In this document: positions 36,532-44,408 of the stretch, piece after piece | Position numbering within the stretch: the first letter of the stretch is position 1 | Layout: the number at the start of each line of letters is the position of its first letter | NCBI GenBank assembly: GCA_027482245.1 | Contig: JAIXWG010000058.1 | Coordinates: 62,001 to 126,000 of the forward strand | DNA length: 64,000 bases | Reading direction: 5' to 3' | Source of the DNA: Acetobacteraceae bacterium | Lineage (GTDB): Bacteria; Pseudomonadota; Alphaproteobacteria; Acetobacterales; Acetobacteraceae | Made by a program: the position numbers and the translations under genes | The notes under the pieces: model-generated | What the model was told of the DNA's origin: nothing | Seen by the model: the letters and a program-made list of their open reading frames with translations, nothing else | The model's database searches: none

Positions 36532-39341
36532 TGTGCTTCCGCCCAGGATTGGCCGTGGCCGACCTCCACGGCGAGGGGAACGGCCAGGTCGGCGACGTTT
36601 TCCATGATCTGGCGGACGAGAACGCCGGTGGCCTCGACCTCGGCCTCGGGCACCTCGAACACGAGTTCGTCGTGGACCTGGAGGAGCATGCGGGCGGAAA
36701 GGTTGGCGTCCTGCAGCGCGCGGGGCAGGCGGACCATGGCGCGCTTGATGACCTCCGCCGCGCCGCCCTGGAAGGGGGCGTTGATGGCGGCACGCTCGGC
36801 CCCGCCGCGGCGGACGGGGTCCTTGGAGGCGATGTCGGCGATCCAGAGCTTGCGGCCGAAGGGCGTCAGCACGTAGCCGGTGGTGCGCGCATCCTCCTTC
36901 AGCTTTTCCATGCAGTTCCGGATGCCGGGGTATTGCGCGAAATAGGCGTCGATGATGCCGCGGGCCTCGCCCGGGCCGATGCCAAGGCGCGCGGCGAGCC
37001 CGAAGGCGGACATGCCGTAGATGATGCCAAAATTGATGGTCTTGGCCCGGCGGCGCGCTTCCTTGTCCACCTTGTCGGGCGGAATGCGGAAGATGTCGGA
37101 TGCCGTGCGGGAATGGATGTCCTGCCCCGTCGCGAAGGCTTCCTTCAGCGCGGGCACGTCGGCGACATGGGCCAGGATGCGAAGCTCGATCTGGCTGTAG
37201 TCGGCGGCCAGCAGGACGTGGCCCGGATCGGCCACGAAGGCGCGGCGGATGCGCTGGCCTTCCTCCGTCCGGACCGGGATGTTCTGCAGGTTCGGCTCGG
37301 TGGAGGACAGGCGGCCGGTGGAGGTGACTGCCATCGCGAAGTCGGTGTGCACGCGGCTGTTGCCGTCGAGGCGCTGGGCCAGCGCGTCCACATAGGTGGA
37401 TTTCAGCTTCTGGATCTGCCGCCAGTCGAGCACGCGGCGCGCCAGGGGGATCTGCTGCTGGGCCAGTTCCTCCAGCACGGAGGCATCGGTGCCCCAGGCG
37501 CCGGTCAGCTTGCTGCGCTTGCCGCCGGGCAGCTTCATCTCGTCGAAGAGGATCTCCCCGAGTTGCTTCGGCGAGCCGACATTGAAGGGGCGGCCGGCGA
37601 GTTCGTGGATCTGCTTCTCGTAGAGGGCGAGCTTCTCCGCGAAATCCTCCCCGATGCGGGCAAGCTCGCCGGCATCGATGCGGATGCCGGCCAGCTCCAT
37701 GTCCCGCAGCACGGGGACCATGCGGCGCTCCACCTGTTCGTAGAGCGTCAGCGCGCGGGCGGTGCGGAGTTCCGGCTTGAAGACGTGCCAGAGCCGCAGC
37801 GTGACGTCGGCATCCTCCGCGGCATAGGCGGTGGCCTTGTCGAGGGCGACCTTGGCAAAGCTGATGCGGTTGCGGCCGGTACCGGTGACGCTGTCGAAGG
37901 TGATGGGCGTGTGGCCGAGATGCTTGGCGGACAGTTCATCCATGCCATGCCCATGCGCGCCGGCGCGGAGCGCGTAGGACATCAGCATGGTGTCGTCGAT
38001 GGGCGAGACGCTGATGGCGCCGTTGCTGTCGCGGCACAGCACTTCGAGGTCGTATTTGGCGTTGTGCAGCACCTTCAGCACGCTGGGGTCCTGCAGCAGC
38101 GGCTTGAGTTCCGCCATCGCCGTGTCGTGGTCGATCTGCGCCGGCGTGCCGGTGCCCATCAGGTCGCCGCTGCCCTCATGCCGCAGCGGCACGTAGCAGG
38201 CGCGCCCGGGGGCGACGGCGATGGAGAGGCCGACGAGCTGCGCCTTGAGCGCATCGAGGCTGTCGGTCTCCGTGTCGAAGCCCATGACGCCGGTGGCGCG
38301 GGCCTCCGCGATCCAGGAGCGCAGCGCCTCGATCGTCGTCACCGTCTCATAGGGGCCGAAGGGCGCGGCGCCGGGTTGCGGCGTGGGCTCGGGCGCGCTG
38401 GCATCTGGCGCACGGGGGGCGCTGCGGACGACGGCATTGGCCTCGCCCAGGCCGAGGCGGGCCAGCAGGCTGCGGAAGCCGTTGTCGCGCAGGAATTTCT
38501 CGAGAACGGCCGGGGAGGGCGGGCGGACCTCCATCTTGGTGATCGGGCAGGGCAGGGGCGCGTCGGCGTCGAGCATCACCAGGCGGCGGCTGATCCGCGC
38601 CTTCTCGGCGTTCTGCTCCAGCGCCTCGCGCCGCTTCGGCTGCTTGATCTTCGCCGTGTTGGCCAGCAGCGTTTCCAGGTCGCCGTATTCGTTGATGAGC
38701 TGGGCCGCGGTCTTGATGCCGATGCCGGGGACGCCCGGGACGTTGTCCGTGCTGTCGCCGGCCAGCGCCTGGACCTCCACCACCTTGTCCGGCGTCACGC
38801 CGAACTTCTCGAAGACCTCGGGCTCCCGGATCGGCTTCTGCTTGATCGGGTCCAGCATCTCCACGCCGGGGCCGACCAGCTGCATCAGATCCTTGTCGGA
38901 GGAGACGATGGCGACCGTGCCGCCCTCCGCCACGAAGGCCTTGGCATAGGCGGCGATGAGGTCATCGGCCTCGAAGCCCTGCAGCTCCGCCTGGCAGACG
39001 CCCAGCGCCTCCGTGGCTTCGCGGATCAGCGCGAACTGGGGCACCAGCTCGGGCGGCGGCTCGGGGCGATGCGCCTTGTAGTCGGGGTAGAAGTCGTTGC
39101 GGAAGGTGGTGCGGTTGCTGTCGAAGACGACCGCGATGTGGGTCGCGGAATTGCGGGCGAGGAACTGGGACAGCATCTGGGTGAAGCCGAAGACGGCGTT
39201 CACATGCGTGCCGTCCGGCCGCGTCATCGGCGGCAGGGCGTGATAGGCGCGGAAGATGTAGCCCGACCCATCGACCAGGATCAGCCGCTTCTGGCCCGGC
39301 GCGATGGGGGCTACCGGGTCTGCCGCGGCCGTTGCCGCCAT
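36528..39341 (-). CDS. polA: DNA polymerase I
   Basis: Pol I, 937 aa from ATG 39341, which follows GGGGAGGAA; the frame is open further upstream but not conserved. Domains: 5'-3' exonuclease (ILVDGSGYIFRAYHALPP at the start, later DKDLMQL), 3'-5' exonuclease with MGFDTETDSLDAL, and the polymerase with motif A DYSQIELR, motif B KTINFGIIYGMS and motif C QVHDELVFE. The DTE proofreading residues are present. It replaces RNA primers and fills repair gaps. Confidence 0.97.
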   Translation of the reverse strand: MAATAAADPVAPIAPGQKRLILVDGSGYIFRAYHALPPMTRPDGTHVNAVFGFTQMLSQFLARNSATHIAVVFDSNRTTFRNDFYPDYKAHRPEPPPELVPQFALIREATEALGVCQAELQGFEADDLIAAYAKAFVAEGGTVAIVSSDKDLMQLVGPGVEMLDPIKQKPIREPEVFEKFGVTPDKVVEVQALAGDSTDNVPGVPGIGIKTAAQLINEYGDLETLLANTAKIKQPKRREALEQNAEKARISRRLVMLDADAPLPCPITKMEVRPPSPAVLEKFLRDNGFRSLLARLGLGEANAVVRSAPRAPDASAPEPTPQPGAAPFGPYETVTTIEALRSWIAEARATGVMGFDTETDSLDALKAQLVGLSIAVAPGRACYVPLRHEGSGDLMGTGTPAQIDHDTAMAELKPLLQDPSVLKVLHNAKYDLEVLCRDSNGAISVSPIDDTMLMSYALRAGAHGHGMDELSAKHLGHTPITFDSVTGTGRNRISFAKVALDKATAYAAEDADVTLRLWHVFKPELRTARALTLYEQVERRMVPVLRDMELAGIRIDAGELARIGEDFAEKLALYEKQIHELAGRPFNVGSPKQLGEILFDEMKLPGGKRSKLTGAWGTDASVLEELAQQQIPLARRVLDWRQIQKLKSTYVDALAQRLDGNSRVHTDFAMAVTSTGRLSSTEPNLQNIPVRTEEGQRIRRAFVADPGHVLLAADYSQIELRILAHVADVPALKEAFATGQDIHSRTASDIFRIPPDKVDKEARRRAKTINFGIIYGMSAFGLAARLGIGPGEARGIIDAYFAQYPGIRNCMEKLKEDARTTGYVLTPFGRKLWIADIASKDPVRRGGAERAAINAPFQGGAAEVIKRAMVRLPRALQDANLSARMLLQVHDELVFEVPEAEVEATGVLVRQIMENVADLAVPLAVEVGHGQSWAEAH

Positions 39342-39363
39342 TTCCTCCCCTGCCACGACCGGC

Positions 39364-39588
39364 TCAGTGCCCGTGGTCGTCGCCGGCGCCCTCGGCCAGG
39401 ACATGGGTGCGGGAGCAGTAGGGGCAGGTGACCTGCCGGTCCTCGATGCGGAGATAGACCAGCGGATGGCCGAGGTTGCCGCCGCCGCCATCGCAGCCCA
39501 CGACGCGGCTGTGGACGGTGATGATCTCTTCCGGCGTCACCCCCGGCAGGGCGACCGGCGCATAGCCGGTCATTCGCTGGTCGCGCAT
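39364..39588 (-). CDS. zf-CHCC zinc-finger protein
   Basis: A 74-aa protein of the zf-CHCC family (NDUFS6-like). The zinc site is C-x8-H...C-x2-C: VGCDGGGGNLGHP, then VTCPYC. In mitochondria the relative is a complex I accessory subunit; in alphaproteobacteria it is a small conserved protein of unknown role. Start ATG 39588 is chosen; ATG 39573 is possible. It is 22 bp upstream of polA on the same strand and divergent from the ABC ATPase. Confidence 0.82.
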   Translation of the reverse strand: MRDQRMTGYAPVALPGVTPEEIITVHSRVVGCDGGGGNLGHPLVYLRIEDRQVTCPYCSRTHVLAEGAGDDHGH

Positions 39589-39685
39589 GGCGGTCCCCAA
39601 AGCTGGAGGCCGGAAGATAGGGGCAAGGGGGCGGGTCGGCCAGTCCGGATGGACCCCCCGTTCATGCTGCGCTACCGCTGCGGCC

Positions 39686-40630
39686 ATGCAGCCCCCCCAT
39701 GCGATCGAGATTGCCGGCCTCCGCAAGACCTACCCAGGCAGCAAGGGCGGCCCGGGAAAGGAAGCGCTGAAGGGCGTGGATTTGGTGGTCCCCCGCGGGT
39801 CCTTCTTCGGCCTGCTGGGGCCGAACGGGGCGGGGAAATCCACCCTGATCGGCATCCTGGCCGGCCTGGTCCAGAAGAGTGCCGGCAAGGCCTCCGTCTG
39901 GGGCGTGGATCTGGATGCGGACCCGATCGGCCTCCGCCAGCGGATCGGCGTCGTGCCGCAGGAACTGAACCTCGACCCCTTCTTCACGCCGCGGGAGGCG
40001 ATGGAGATGCAGGCGGGGCTCTGGGGCGTGCCGAAGGCGCGGCGGCGGACCATTGAAATCCTGGATGCCGTGGGCCTGGCGGACAAGGCGGATGCCTATG
40101 CGCGCAGCCTGTCCGGCGGCATGCGGCGCCGCCTGCTGGTGGCCAAGGCCATGGTGCATTCACCCCCCGTGCTCGTGCTGGATGAGCCGACGGCCGGGGT
40201 GGATATCGAGCTCCGCGAACAGCTCTGGCGCATGGTGCAGGGGCTGAACAAGGCCGGCACCACCATCGTGCTGACCACCCATTACCTGGAGGAGGCCGAA
40301 AGCCTCTGCGACCGCATCGCCATCATCGGGCAGGGGCGGCTGATCGCGGATGAGCCGACGCGCGACCTGATCGCGCGGCTCGACGACAAGACCATCACGG
40401 TGACGGTGGCGGAGGACCTGGGCGCCGTGCCGCCGGGCCTGGCGGGCTTCGAGGCGCGGCTGGACGGGCCGAGGCGCCTCGAAATCCGCTACCGCGCGCG
40501 GGAGACGCGGGTGGAGGATATCCTGGACGCTGTGCGGGGCGCGGGCCTCGCCATCCAGGACCTGTCCACGAAGGAGGCCGATCTGAACGCCATCTTCCTG
40601 CGGCTGACCCGGGAACAGGTCGCGGCTTGA
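39686..40630 (+). CDS. ABC-2-type exporter ATPase
   Basis: ATPase of the NodI/DrrA/CcmA class, 314 aa from ATG 39686. Walker A GPNGAGKST, signature LSGGMRRRLLVAKA, Walker B VLVLDEPTAGVD and H-loop TTHY are all present, with the C-terminal extension of ABC-2 exporters. The matching ABC-2 permease is not next to it: the following gene is a lipoprotein hydrolase that overlaps by 4 bp. Confidence 0.92.
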   Translation: MQPPHAIEIAGLRKTYPGSKGGPGKEALKGVDLVVPRGSFFGLLGPNGAGKSTLIGILAGLVQKSAGKASVWGVDLDADPIGLRQRIGVVPQELNLDPFFTPREAMEMQAGLWGVPKARRRTIEILDAVGLADKADAYARSLSGGMRRRLLVAKAMVHSPPVLVLDEPTAGVDIELREQLWRMVQGLNKAGTTIVLTTHYLEEAESLCDRIAIIGQGRLIADEPTRDLIARLDDKTITVTVAEDLGAVPPGLAGFEARLDGPRRLEIRYRARETRVEDILDAVRGAGLAIQDLSTKEADLNAIFLRLTREQVAA

Positions 40631-41613
40631 TCCGCGCCGCGGTCGCCCTCGTCGCGCTTCTGCTGGCGGCGGCCTGCACGCCGGTGGTGATCCCGGCCGG
40701 GCCGCCCGTGGCCCTGCCGCGGCTGGAGGCGGCGGCGGTGGTCGCCGCCGATGGCGCCCGCCTGCCGATGCGGGTCTTCCCGCCGGAGGGCGAGCCCCGC
40801 GCCGTGATCCTGGCGCTGCACGGCTTCAACGACCACAGCGGCAACTTCCTGACCGACAGCCTGGAGGCCCTGAAGCAGGCGGGCATGCTGGTCTATGCCT
40901 ATGACCAGCGCGGCTTCGGCCGGGCGCCCAACCGCGGCTACTGGGCGGGGGCGGAGACGATGGCCGCGGACGCCGCCGCCGCCGCCCGCCTGCTGGCCGA
41001 ACGCCATCCCGGCCTGCCTGTGTTCATGCTGGGGGAAAGCATGGGGGCGGCGGTCTCCATCCTGGCGGCCGGCATGGACCCCGCGCCGCCGGTGCGCGGC
41101 TACGTCCTGCTGGCGCCGGCGCTGTGGAACCGGGCACTGATGAATCCCGTGATGCGCGGCGGCATCTGGCTGGCGGAGCGCACCATCCCGGCCCTGCCGC
41201 TGACGGGCGGCGTCGGCGGCGTGGTCGCCAGCGACAACGAGGCCGCCCTGCGCAGGCTGGGGCGGGATCCGCTGGTGATCCGCGTGACGCGCGTCGATTC
41301 CGCCCTCGGCCTGATGGACCTGATGGACAAGGCCGTGGCGGCGCTGCCGCGCTGCTGCGGGGGGGCGCCGGCGCTGCTGCTCTATGGGGAGCGCGACATG
41401 ATCGTGCCGCCGCGCATGACCCGCGCCGCGGTCGCCAGCGTGCCGCCGGAGACGGGGCTCCGCATCGGCGTCTATGCCGGCGGCTACCATCTGCTGCTGG
41501 CCGGCGGGAACCGGGAGGAGGTCGTGCGCGACATCCTCGCCTTCTTCGAGGATCCGCGCGGGCCCCTGCCATCGGATGCGGAACAGCGGGCGCCGGGCTG
41601 GCTGGCGCGCTGA
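40627..41613 (+). CDS. Lipoprotein alpha/beta hydrolase (lysophospholipase-like)
   Basis: Serine hydrolase of 328 aa, TTG start in a TTGA overlap with the ATPase. The N-terminus is a lipoprotein signal (IRAAVALVALLLAAACTP, lipobox AAAC). The alpha/beta fold shows ALHGFNDHSG, the nucleophile elbow GESMG, then YGERDMIVPP with the acid and a late GGYHLL with the histidine. It resembles monoglyceride lipase/PldB proteins and probably acts on lipids at the outer or inner membrane. Its last codons lie inside a 26-bp tandem repeat. Confidence 0.87.
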   Translation: MIRAAVALVALLLAAACTPVVIPAGPPVALPRLEAAAVVAADGARLPMRVFPPEGEPRAVILALHGFNDHSGNFLTDSLEALKQAGMLVYAYDQRGFGRAPNRGYWAGAETMAADAAAAARLLAERHPGLPVFMLGESMGAAVSILAAGMDPAPPVRGYVLLAPALWNRALMNPVMRGGIWLAERTIPALPLTGGVGGVVASDNEAALRRLGRDPLVIRVTRVDSALGLMDLMDKAVAALPRCCGGAPALLLYGERDMIVPPRMTRAAVASVPPETGLRIGVYAGGYHLLLAGGNREEVVRDILAFFEDPRGPLPSDAEQRAPGWLAR

Positions 41614-41661
41614 CGCTTGCCAGCGTGCTGGCGCGCTGACGCTTGCCAGCGTGCTGGCGCG
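41601..41661. repeat. 26-bp tandem repeat
   Basis: Unit GCTGGCGCGCTGACGCTTGC + CAGCGT, two exact copies (41601-41626, 41627-41652) and a 9-bp third start. The hydrolase stop codon TGA falls in the first unit and the parE stop lies 13 bp beyond the array. Confidence 0.9.
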
Positions 41662-41673
41662 GTAACCTACGCG

Positions 41674-41987
41674 TCAGTCTGCCTCGTCCTGGCTTGCCCA
41701 ACCTTCCAGCTCGCGACCGGCATAGAGCAGCCGCAGGATGGTCACGGTCGATCCCTTGACCTGGAAGGCGATCGTGACTCGCCGTCGAAAGCCGAGGGTG
41801 CGGAGCCCCGGCCGGACGGCGTCTCGCCGCGTGCCACGTTCCGGAAAATCCGCCAGGCCGAGGCAGTGCCGTCGGAGCGCCTCGACATAGGCCAGGGCGC
41901 GTTCCGGCAGGGAGGCCTCGGCGATCAGGTCGTAGAGATCACGCAGGTCATCAAGCGCTTCCGGGCGAAGACGACCCTATGGGTCAC
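41674..41987 (-). pseudogene. ParE/RelE-type toxin, frameshifted
   Basis: Toxin gene directly after the antitoxin. A GTG at 41987 starts THRVVF(A) and overlaps the antitoxin end by 11 bp. About 20 bases in, the frame must shift by one for the rest to read PEALDDLRDLYDLIAE, FPERGTRRDAVRPGLRTLGF and VTILRLLYAGRELEG, the ParE signature. The shift point is TTCGCCCGGAAG; a fourth C would restore VVFAPEALDDL. The second frame has no ATG/GTG/TTG start and runs in frame with the antitoxin TAG. The total of 314 nt is one short of a whole number of codons. A real one-base deletion or a sequencing error would both explain it. Confidence 0.8.
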
Positions 41988-42264
41988 GCCGCGCCTTCAG
42001 CCTCGCCGCGTGATGCGCCCGCAGCGCGGCGCCAACCGCATCGGCATCGAGCGCCCTGCCGGGATCGGCCTGCATGGCATCCTGCACGGGCGCCACCTCT
42101 TCCCGCAGCCAGCGCTCGACGGCGGCATCACGCTCCCGCAGCGCGCGAAGGCCGGCGCGAACGACCTCGCTGGCCGAGGCATAACCGCCAGACGCAACCA
42201 GTTCGTCCATGTAGCGCGCCTGGTCGGGCGGCAGGCTGATGGTGCGCTTCTCGACAGTGACCAA
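41977..42264 (-). CDS. ParD-type antitoxin (CC2985 family)
   Basis: Antitoxin of 95 aa from TTG 42264, preceded at 6 bp by AAGGAG (42271-42276). An upstream ATG at 42300 lies within the promoter palindrome and is less likely. The ribbon-helix-helix domain is visible (KRTISLPPDQARYMDELVASGGYASASEVVRAGLR, in segments over residues 6-40), with a charged toxin-binding tail. It should repress its own promoter and neutralise ParE, whose gene here is frameshifted. Confidence 0.85.
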   Translation of the reverse strand: MVTVEKRTISLPPDQARYMDELVASGGYASASEVVRAGLRALRERDAAVERWLREEVAPVQDAMQADPGRALDADAVGAALRAHHAARLKARRDP

Positions 42265-42276
42265 TCGAGGCTCCTT

Positions 42277-42321
42277 GGTCGTGCGGTAGGAATTATTCAT
42301 ACCGCACGACCTTGGCCTCAA
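42277..42321 (-). promoter_or_regulatory. parDE promoter with palindromic operator
   Basis: Perfect 12-bp inverted repeat GGTCGTGCGGTA (42277-42288) and TACCGCACGACC (42300-42311), 11 bp apart. On the minus strand TTGAGG (42316-42321) and AATAAT (42292-42297), 18 bp apart, form a good promoter whose -10 box sits between the arms. This is the expected layout for ParD autorepression. The -35 overlaps the stop codon of the upstream dehydratase gene. Confidence 0.72.
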
Positions 42322-43499
42322 GCCAGCGTCTTGAACACCGCGAACAGCTCGTTCTTCGCCTCGAACCCGATGCCCGGGATGGTCGGCATCGCGACCCTGC
42401 TGTCGCGCACCGGCACGTCATCCGCGAAGCCGCCGAAGGGATGGAAGACTTCCGGGTAGCTCTCATTCCCGCCGAGGCCGAGCCCGACCGCGATGTTCAG
42501 CGCGAACTGGTGCCCGCCATGGGGCACGCAGCGGCGGCGGGACCAGCCGTGCAGGGCCAGCATGTCGAGCGTGCGGAGATACTCGACCAGCCCATAGGAC
42601 AGCGCCGGGTCGAACTGCAGGATGTCGCGATCCGGCCGCAGCCCGCCATGGCGGATCAGATTGCGGGCATCCTGCATGGAGAACAGGTTCTCCCCTGTCG
42701 CGATCGGCGGGGCGTAGTGTTCGGCCAGCGTCGCGTGGGTGCTGTAGTCCAGCGGGTCCAGCGGTTCCTCGTACCAGCGCAGGCCCATGGGTGCGAGCGC
42801 CGCGGCGTAGGTCAGCGCGGCGTGCAGGCCGAAGCGGCCGTTCACGTCCACGGCGAGCTTCGACCCGTCCCCGCCCAGCAGCTTCACCACCGCCTCGATG
42901 CGGGCCATGTCCTCGGCCAGGGCGTCCTTCAGCGGCGTGCCGGGCGCGCCGCCGATCTTCATCTTCACGGTGGAATAGCCCATGCCGAGGTAGCGCTTCA
43001 TCTCCTCGACCAGCTGGTCCACGCCCTTGCCGGGGTAGTAGTAGCCGCCGGCCGCATAGACCCAGGCCTCCGCATCCGCCTGGCCGTTGTTGTAGCGGTC
43101 CGCCAGCAGCTTCCACAGCGGCACGCCCGCGAGCTTCGCCGCCGCGTCCCACAGCGCCATGTCGAGCACCCCCACGGCGACGCTCCGCTCCCCATGCCCG
43201 CCCGGCTTCTCGTTCTTCATCACCACGGCCCAGGCGCCCTCGGGCGAGAGGGTGCCATCGGCGCGCGTCACCTGCGCCTCCGTCGCCTCCAGCAGCCGGG
43301 GGATGAAGCGCTCCGCCAGCAGGCCGGGCTGGGCGTAGCGGCCATTGCTGTTGAAGCCGTAGCCGGTGGCGCGCTGGCCACCCTCGCCCTCCACCGTCAC
43401 GGCGACGATGGAGGCGGTCATCTTGCTGAAGTCGATATAGGCGTTGGCGATGGCGCTCGCGATCGGCGCCGTGCCCTGCTTCACGCTGACGATGCGCAT
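42318..43499 (-). CDS. tarD: Mandelate racemase/enolase-superfamily enzyme, D-tartrate dehydratase-like
   Basis: Enolase-superfamily protein of 393 aa. Distinctive stretches match D-tartrate dehydratase (TarD): PIASAIANAYIDFSKM, GYGFNSNGRYAQ, NEKPGGHGERSVAVG, VYAAGGYYYPGK, and YGLVEYLRTLD with CVPHGGHQ. The general base lysine (VKMKIGG) and metal ligands (DVNGR, YEEPLDP, TGENLF) are visible. TarD converts D-tartrate to oxaloacetate. It is divergent from the enoyl-CoA hydratase gene; an orphan Bug receptor beyond that gene could supply the acid. Confidence 0.82.
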   Translation of the reverse strand: MRIVSVKQGTAPIASAIANAYIDFSKMTASIVAVTVEGEGGQRATGYGFNSNGRYAQPGLLAERFIPRLLEATEAQVTRADGTLSPEGAWAVVMKNEKPGGHGERSVAVGVLDMALWDAAAKLAGVPLWKLLADRYNNGQADAEAWVYAAGGYYYPGKGVDQLVEEMKRYLGMGYSTVKMKIGGAPGTPLKDALAEDMARIEAVVKLLGGDGSKLAVDVNGRFGLHAALTYAAALAPMGLRWYEEPLDPLDYSTHATLAEHYAPPIATGENLFSMQDARNLIRHGGLRPDRDILQFDPALSYGLVEYLRTLDMLALHGWSRRRCVPHGGHQFALNIAVGLGLGGNESYPEVFHPFGGFADDVPVRDSRVAMPTIPGIGFEAKNELFAVFKTLA

Positions 43500-43586
43500 C
43501 TGCTGGCTGTTCCCGTGATCTGGTCGCCACCTTGTCGCCCCGCCCCCCCTGGCGGCACAAGGGGGGTAGCCAAGAGGAAACCGACC

Positions 43587-44363
43587 ATGCCCGACATCCT
43601 GCACGAGACCCGCGGCCGCATCGCCTGGACCACGCTGAACCGGCCCGAGAGCCGCAACGCCATGACGTTTGCGATGTATGAGGGCCTGGTGGAACAGGCG
43701 GAGGTCGTGACGAAGGACCCCGCCATCCGCGCCTGGGTCATCACCGGCGCCGGCGGCAAGGCCTTCGCGGCGGGCACGGACATCAGCCAGTTCAAGGCGT
43801 TCAAGTCCGGCCAGGACGGGCTGGAGTATGAGAAGCGGATCGATCGCGTGCTCTCCGCCGTCGAGGACTGCCCGAAGCCCGTCATCGCCGCCATCGCGGG
43901 CGCCTGCACGGGCGGCGGGCTCGGCATCGCCGCGGTCTGCGACCTGCGGATCGCGAGTGCCAATGCGAAGTTCGGCGTGCCGGTGGCGCGCACGCTCGGC
44001 AACTGCCTCTCCACCTCCAACGTCTCCCGCTTCGCGACGCTCATCGGGCCGGCGAAGCTGAAGGAGCTGATCTTCACCGCGCGGTTGATGGAGGCGCAGG
44101 AAGCGCTGGCCGCGGGCCTGATCAGCGAGATCCTGCCGACGCCGGACGCGGTGGTGGAACGCGCCATGGCGCTGGCGGAGACGGTGGCCGGCATGGCGCC
44201 GCGAACGCTGACGGCGACGAAGTTTGCGCTGAAGCGCCTGCGGCTCGCGGCCGGCACCATCCAGGGCGACGATCTGGTGGAACTCTGCTTCGGCAGCCAG
44301 GACTTCCGGGAAGGCATGGACGCCTTCCTCAACAAGCGCGCGCCCAACTGGACGGGCAACTGA
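43587..44363 (+). CDS. Enoyl-CoA hydratase/isomerase-family protein
   Basis: Crotonase-fold enzyme, 258 aa, start ATG 43587. The oxyanion-hole segments are AFAAGTDISQF and GACTGGGLGIAAVCDLR. The usual catalytic glutamate positions are not clearly kept (the second region reads VARTLGNCLST), so hydratase activity is uncertain and isomerase, hydrolase or carnitinyl-CoA-type activity is possible. The Bug gene follows after a hairpin. Confidence 0.86.
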   Translation: MPDILHETRGRIAWTTLNRPESRNAMTFAMYEGLVEQAEVVTKDPAIRAWVITGAGGKAFAAGTDISQFKAFKSGQDGLEYEKRIDRVLSAVEDCPKPVIAAIAGACTGGGLGIAAVCDLRIASANAKFGVPVARTLGNCLSTSNVSRFATLIGPAKLKELIFTARLMEAQEALAAGLISEILPTPDAVVERAMALAETVAGMAPRTLTATKFALKRLRLAAGTIQGDDLVELCFGSQDFREGMDAFLNKRAPNWTGN

Positions 44364-44376
44364 GGGCATCGCATGC

Positions 44377-44404
44377 TTCCTCCAACCAATAAGGGTTGGA
44401 GGAA
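44377..44404 (+). promoter_or_regulatory. Hairpin that covers the Shine-Dalgarno of the Bug gene
   Basis: Perfect 11-bp inverted repeat TTCCTCCAACC (44377-44387) and GGTTGGAGGAA (44394-44404) with a 6-nt loop. The right arm contains GGAGG, the ribosome site for ATG 44409. Folded mRNA would hide the start signal, suggesting translational control such as a thermosensor or a ligand- or protein-controlled switch. Confidence 0.7.
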
Positions 44405-44408
44405 ACGC

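Noticed and set aside
36531..39431. 966-codon open frame on the plus strand across polA
   Set aside because: It is an antisense shadow of polA, caused by high GC; no recognisable domain.
41674..41987. Programmed frameshifting in parE
   Set aside because: No slippery heptamer or downstream stimulating structure is apparent; a simple base loss or sequencing error is easier.
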